A stretch of DNA of 64,000 bases, taken from NCBI GenBank assembly GCA_021234155.1, contig JAJEKV010000067.1, positions 225,817-289,816 on the forward strand. Reading direction: 5' to 3'. Source of the DNA: Isoetes taiwanensis. Its lineage: Eukaryota > Streptophyta > Lycopodiopsida > Isoetales > Isoetaceae. The stretch's first letter is position 1, and each line of letters begins with the position of its first letter. Both the position numbers and the translations under genes were made by a program. Under the pieces are notes generated by a model. That model had not been told where the DNA came from and ran no database searches. It was given only the letters and a program-made list of their open reading frames with translations. Shown piece by piece: positions 59,940 to 64,000 of the stretch.

Positions 59940-62060
59940 ATTTCTTGTGTCCGCTTAGCTTATGCTTACGTTGGTCGAAAGTATCTTTTTATGGCTTGCA
60001 TTAATTTTATAATTCAGAAGTTTTGCTTCCACATAGATTGCCACACTTGTCTTTGTCCTTAACTTCAAGATAGTGTAGGATCCTAGAAAGTGATCCAACA
60101 TGAAAGTTTGAGTCATCTTTCCATAGATCAAGAGAGAAATGACTATGTTTCTCCATCCAAATGACCATGTGTCAATGCACTAGTGAAGCCGCTCTTTAAG
60201 CGATCCCTCTCCAAACCGATTTCAGTGAACCAGCCTCTTTGATTTTTCTAGATAATGGTAGGGTCTTAACTCCAATGTGGGACCAACCGGCCACTATCCA
60301 AGTTCTTTTGATATCGTAAGCAAACATGTAACCGTTGACCTTTCTAAAACTTCGCTTTGCATGCCCGTAACACAATTTTGTTGTCTCCTCAAGATTGATA
60401 ACCCGGACTCGTCCGTGAAGTTTATAAGTATTGGCGTGTATGACGGCGCTGAGTACCAGAACTGAAGACACCAACAAAAATGGAACCATGCACTCGCCTA
60501 TGCCAGCGAAGATCTAGTCTTCATTTTGTGACCGGTTGCCGTAAGAGATTGACCTGTGCCTTTCCTGCGTCGACACCCATTGTGAACTCTACCCACTTCC
60601 TCGGGCCAGGCCACAATGGAGTTGAAGAGGCTGTGACCAGAGATCAGCCATGATTGAAAACTCTTTCACAAATGCATTTCAGTACTGGCAAGGCTTGCTC
60701 TGAGAAAGATATAGCGCAGAAGTTAGCCGTCCCGTAATCCTTGCTCCTACCTCATGTAATGTCGGTACAACTAGGGCATACGAGTGTTCGACTATCTCCG
60801 GGTGGTGCTTTGGTACGTGACATCTGGCTACCAGGTTCTCGTGATTGTGTTCAACATGATCTCGCCAAACACAGCGTTCAAGGGAATCTTGGGTGGCTAG
60901 GATCACCAGACAACTTATCCTAGCCGCAATTCCTATGTCCCAAAGATCAAGATGATGTTGAAGGTGGAGGTGATGAACATGCACAAACAAAGCCAAGCCC
61001 AACATGAATCACCGAGATTGCTGACGCTGACTGGTTTAGGCTATTAGAGAAGCTAAGTTCGACCTTGACAATCTTGCGATGAAGCCTGGACCTCATCACC
61101 ATTTGATTTTTGATCCTATCAATGGCCGGGCCATCTAGTCCTTATCATTAGTTTTAAGGAGCCCTGAGCATATAAGGAGCAAGACTTGTAAATTATGTGT
61201 ACTCCCAAATGTAAAAAATAATATTTTATATATAACTTTATCAACTCATACATTGATCGGTTCTTGACCCGCCTATAGACATGCAAATCTTGCTTGTTAT
61301 AAAATTAATCTGTTTTACCGTGGTTTTTGCATTGTCATATTTCTAATCTGCTTCCGTGATAATGGCACTTCACATGCATGAATACACATAATGGCTTCCA
61401 TAATAGCTCAAACATTGGTCATAAAAAGACTAAAAATAATTTTTCCTTAATTGAATCAAGAAATTTCTCATTTTAATGAAATTGTGCTTTGTCACTTAAC
61501 TTTACTAAACAAGCATGATATAGGTCACGGCTTCATATAACAAGGAAGGGAACTAATTTCATACTACATTCATTGCCTAATTCAAGCAATGTAGGTGGTT
61601 ACATGTCCAGTTGATTGCCTAGTATCTATCTATCTATTCACAAAGTGAACAGACATTCATAAAGTGACATCATATATAAAACCCTTGGTGGTCACTCTAT
61701 CATATAGGGAGTACACCGTGCATGCAAGGTGTAAAAAAAAACCTTAGCAGATGCTTTCGAAATTTGCTATAAACCCCCATTGACCACATGCTTAAAATCC
61801 TTGGGTAAGATAGCCATATGTAAAGCAAGAAAAAAATCCCTTTTATGTCACTCATCTAGTTTGTGTGCAACTGAAAATATGTAGACCCATTTTGATACAA
61901 ACTTCACAAACAAACTTTACAAGCTTTGTTCATAATTTAGAACTATCATATCTTTACAAATCAAACATCCATATAGAGGATGCCATGCCATATCCGTCTG
62001 TATTGTATAGAGTACACCCTACCAAGACATCCTAGAGTGTTGTTGTGCCTTCTCTCGTGT
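59940..62060. other. Repeat-like non-coding stretch, right arm
   Basis: It mirrors 10,030-11,770. About 260 bp (60,985-61,250) has no left counterpart. Frames are short and not shared between the arms, so no gene is called. Confidence 0.3.
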
Positions 62061-62390
62061 GAGATTCATGTGTACCCATGGAAAATTTTGCTGCTGCTTG
62101 AAAGGAAACCAGGAAGTTTTCCATATCTAAATAATGTAATGCCTCTTCAATCCGCTGAACAATCCTACTTTTACAATGGTCTTATAGTCATTGATGAGGC
62201 ATCATGGTCTCTTTGCTACCAGCTCTACGTCAGCATGGAGGCGAAAACGCCAAACGTGGCTTTCACGCAATATGCATATGCTTCTCTCAAGCTCTCATTG
62301 GAAATCTTTGTACCTATATTGAACACATCATCTCTTGATACCCAAAGCACTATTAAAGCTCTTATATAGCAACACGATGGCCGGGGAGTT
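62061..62390 (-). pseudogene. Small hypothetical coding segment, right copy
   Basis: Mirror of 9,700-10,026. On minus, RALIVLWVSRDDVFNIGTKI is in one frame and the later helical part in others. It supplies the upstream residues that are shifted in the left copy. The family is not recognised. Confidence 0.3.
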
Positions 62391-64000
62391 CCGGGGATTT
62401 GATATGGACGTATAAATGACCGTTCTGAAACCATAAACCATAGATCCTAAAACAATTGAATGGCTTATTAAAAAAGGGGAGAGGGAGGAGGGAGGAAGAA
62501 AAAATAATCAAAGTCAACTTCTTTGGTTATAATGGTCAAAACAATCTTATTAGGATATTGACTAGTTTTGATAGAATTCAACCTCCCACATTGCTTAAAA
62601 GCTTAAGCAAAATGTATAGATGTTCAGTCGTGTATTTCTATTCCAAACCTTAAGCGAGCTTGTATTTCATCTTTTAGAATCATGGCTACTAATCATAAAT
62701 GACTATTTGAGATGAGAAGCCTGACTAACATATGATGCAGCCATAGGATTTTTTGGTTCTTATGGTGAGATTTATCGAGGCACATATTTAGAATGTGCTA
62801 TATATTATTTGATAGTCCTTAATGCACATGATGAAGTTTAATCATTAGCCGAACACAAATTAAAAATACATTTCCCTCACTTAGTATCCGAAATGGCCAA
62901 ACCATCGAAAGCGAGAAGTGTCATAGGCCCCAATATATGGTTTGAGTTGTTAGGATCAATGTATCCGACAACTTGAGGTTATCAGACACCTCGCCAGATC
63001 TATGCTTCATGAGAAAGCCAAAAACTAAAAGGCAGAAGCGAGAAAAGCAAAAGCAAAAAAGCAAATCTATAAAAAACAAAAGCAATATAATTGTACCGCA
63101 GGTAAAAGCAAAATCTGATATAATTTAGCTATGAAGAGAATGGCCAGTGCTTTCGGAGAGTTTATCATCTTGCCTCATACATGGCATCTTGAATATCAAC
63201 TCTAGCATTTCAATAACACTGCATCACGGATTTGGATCAAATGAGGTTATAATTCATAACCTTACAACTAATGGTTTTGAAGAAACTATCTGTGATTATA
63301 CAATAACCGAATATTAGGTATAGAATATTAGGCTCTATTAATTCTTCCCAACTCTTTTGAAGTAGGGATCAAGTTTCTTCTAAAGAATAAAATTTGAAGC
63401 GACTTGTTGGGCTTACAGGGCAATATTTTGAAAGCGATTGCCCGCGATTTCTCTCAACGGGCTTCCAAACAATTTTGAAAGGGCCTCTCTTCTTCCAAGG
63501 GAGCAAAATTTGTTTCTAATGGTTTCAAATCCGCGTGGGCTAAAGCCCCTTCCAGCAAACTTCGCTCCTGGCTAGGGCAAACTTTAGTCACTCTAAACCC
63601 GAAGAAAAAAGCCCCTTGTTTGTCTCTTCGGAAATTTAAACCCTCATTTTTGTGCTCACCATTTTTTTTCTCTATGGCTCTTCTAGTACATCTAATGATG
63701 AATATCTAAGTTGGAAAGGAAGATCTGTGATATTCTTGCATAGTACTTATTCCATTGTTTATTTTGTTCCTTCTACCATTCCTTTCCATAGCCTTCAACC
63801 CATTTACGCTAATAGAACCTGCTCGAACCAAGACAGGAAGCCAATCTCCCTTTTATAGATCATCTCTCGTGGATCATGGCAATAGCCTTCTCGACCTGCC
63901 GAGCTCGAGGTTATTTGTCATAATCCATGAGGGAAAGTTGCCTCTCCTCATCTATCTTACACTTTGCCAAGACCTCTGGTAGCTATTCTGGGAGAAAGCG
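62391..64000. other. Non-coding flank, right edge of window
   Basis: It mirrors 7,040-8,165 and 9,150-9,690 with the intervening 985 bp absent; the junction is near 62,900. It contains the AAAGCAAAAGC low-complexity tract (63,015-63,120). No supported gene. The inverted repeat appears to continue past the edge. Confidence 0.4.

Larger units (their letters stand above)
37347..64000 (-). repeat. Right arm of giant inverted repeat
   Basis: This is the reverse-complement counterpart of about 7,040-37,276. It is shorter because it lacks the LINE plus nested insertion of the left arm and about 1 kb matching 8,165-9,150. It has its own LINE (58,388-59,822), a fuller LTR/TRIM nest (52,795-55,943), and about 260 bp (60,985-61,250) not seen on the left. 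It runs off the window edge. Confidence 0.9.

Noticed and set aside
60679-61005. 108-codon His-rich minus-strand frame
   Set aside because: The left-arm counterpart has a different reading and breaks; no protein phrase is shared between the arms.
1-64000. tRNA or rRNA genes
   Set aside because: I scanned for T-loop (GGTTCGA) and cloverleaf patterns and for conserved rRNA blocks and found none convincing; a dedicated scan could still find a degenerate tRNA.

Overview
The window reads as nuclear DNA of a land plant. It has two multi-exon genes with GT-AG introns, both of plant type: a mitochondrial-type RNA pseudouridine synthase and a small type IV inositol polyphosphate 5-phosphatase. Around them lie AT-rich, TE-dense sequence, several LINE remnants, small LTR/TRIM elements, minisatellites and a satellite-like array. 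The C-terminal type of the LINEs and the degenerate TE-like ORFs remind me of ferns, lycophytes or mosses more than flowering plants. That placement is a weak inference.

The dominant structure is one very large inverted repeat. Everything from about 7,040 to 37,276 comes back in reverse complement from 37,347 to the right edge, around a spacer of about 70 bp (37,277-37,346). The right arm runs out of the window, so bases 1-7,040 have no partner here. Moving outward from the centre, each arm holds: a GATGTTGGA-rich minisatellite; an inverted array of 340-390 bp units (34,180-36,630 and 38,000-40,260); an unrecognised ORF; a degenerate TE-like gene with a DNA-methylase-like segment (29,213-31,110 and 43,480-45,391); the 5-phosphatase (26,752-28,248 and 46,367-47,878); the pseudouridine synthase (21,936-25,296 and 49,342-52,573); a short LTR element carrying a nested TRIM (19,388-21,673 and 52,795-55,943); an unrecognised repeat-like gene (11,774-18,662 and 56,450-59,936); and repeat-rich flanks.

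The arms are not identical. The left arm has a LINE at 13,313-18,045, itself split by a 3.8 kb insertion. The right arm has a different LINE at 58,388-59,822. The left arm has lost about 1 kb of the LTR/TRIM nest, and the right arm lacks about 1 kb matching 8,165-9,150. Stretches of apparent identity alternate with clusters of small indels that break different exons in each arm. A simple unsplit fold-back read would not give arm-specific TE insertions. The data fit either a real, aged inverted duplication or two haplotypes joined head to head in a poorly polished assembly. I cannot decide between these from sequence alone.

The unpaired left end (1-7,040) holds the tail of an unrecognised ORF, two degenerate copies of a Myb/SANT-like gene (1,558-3,426), and a degraded minus-strand TE-like gene interrupted by a LINE fragment (about 4,200-7,180). 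The two recognisable host genes act independently: organellar RNA modification and phosphoinositide/inositol phosphate dephosphorylation. Most other content is mobile-element debris.
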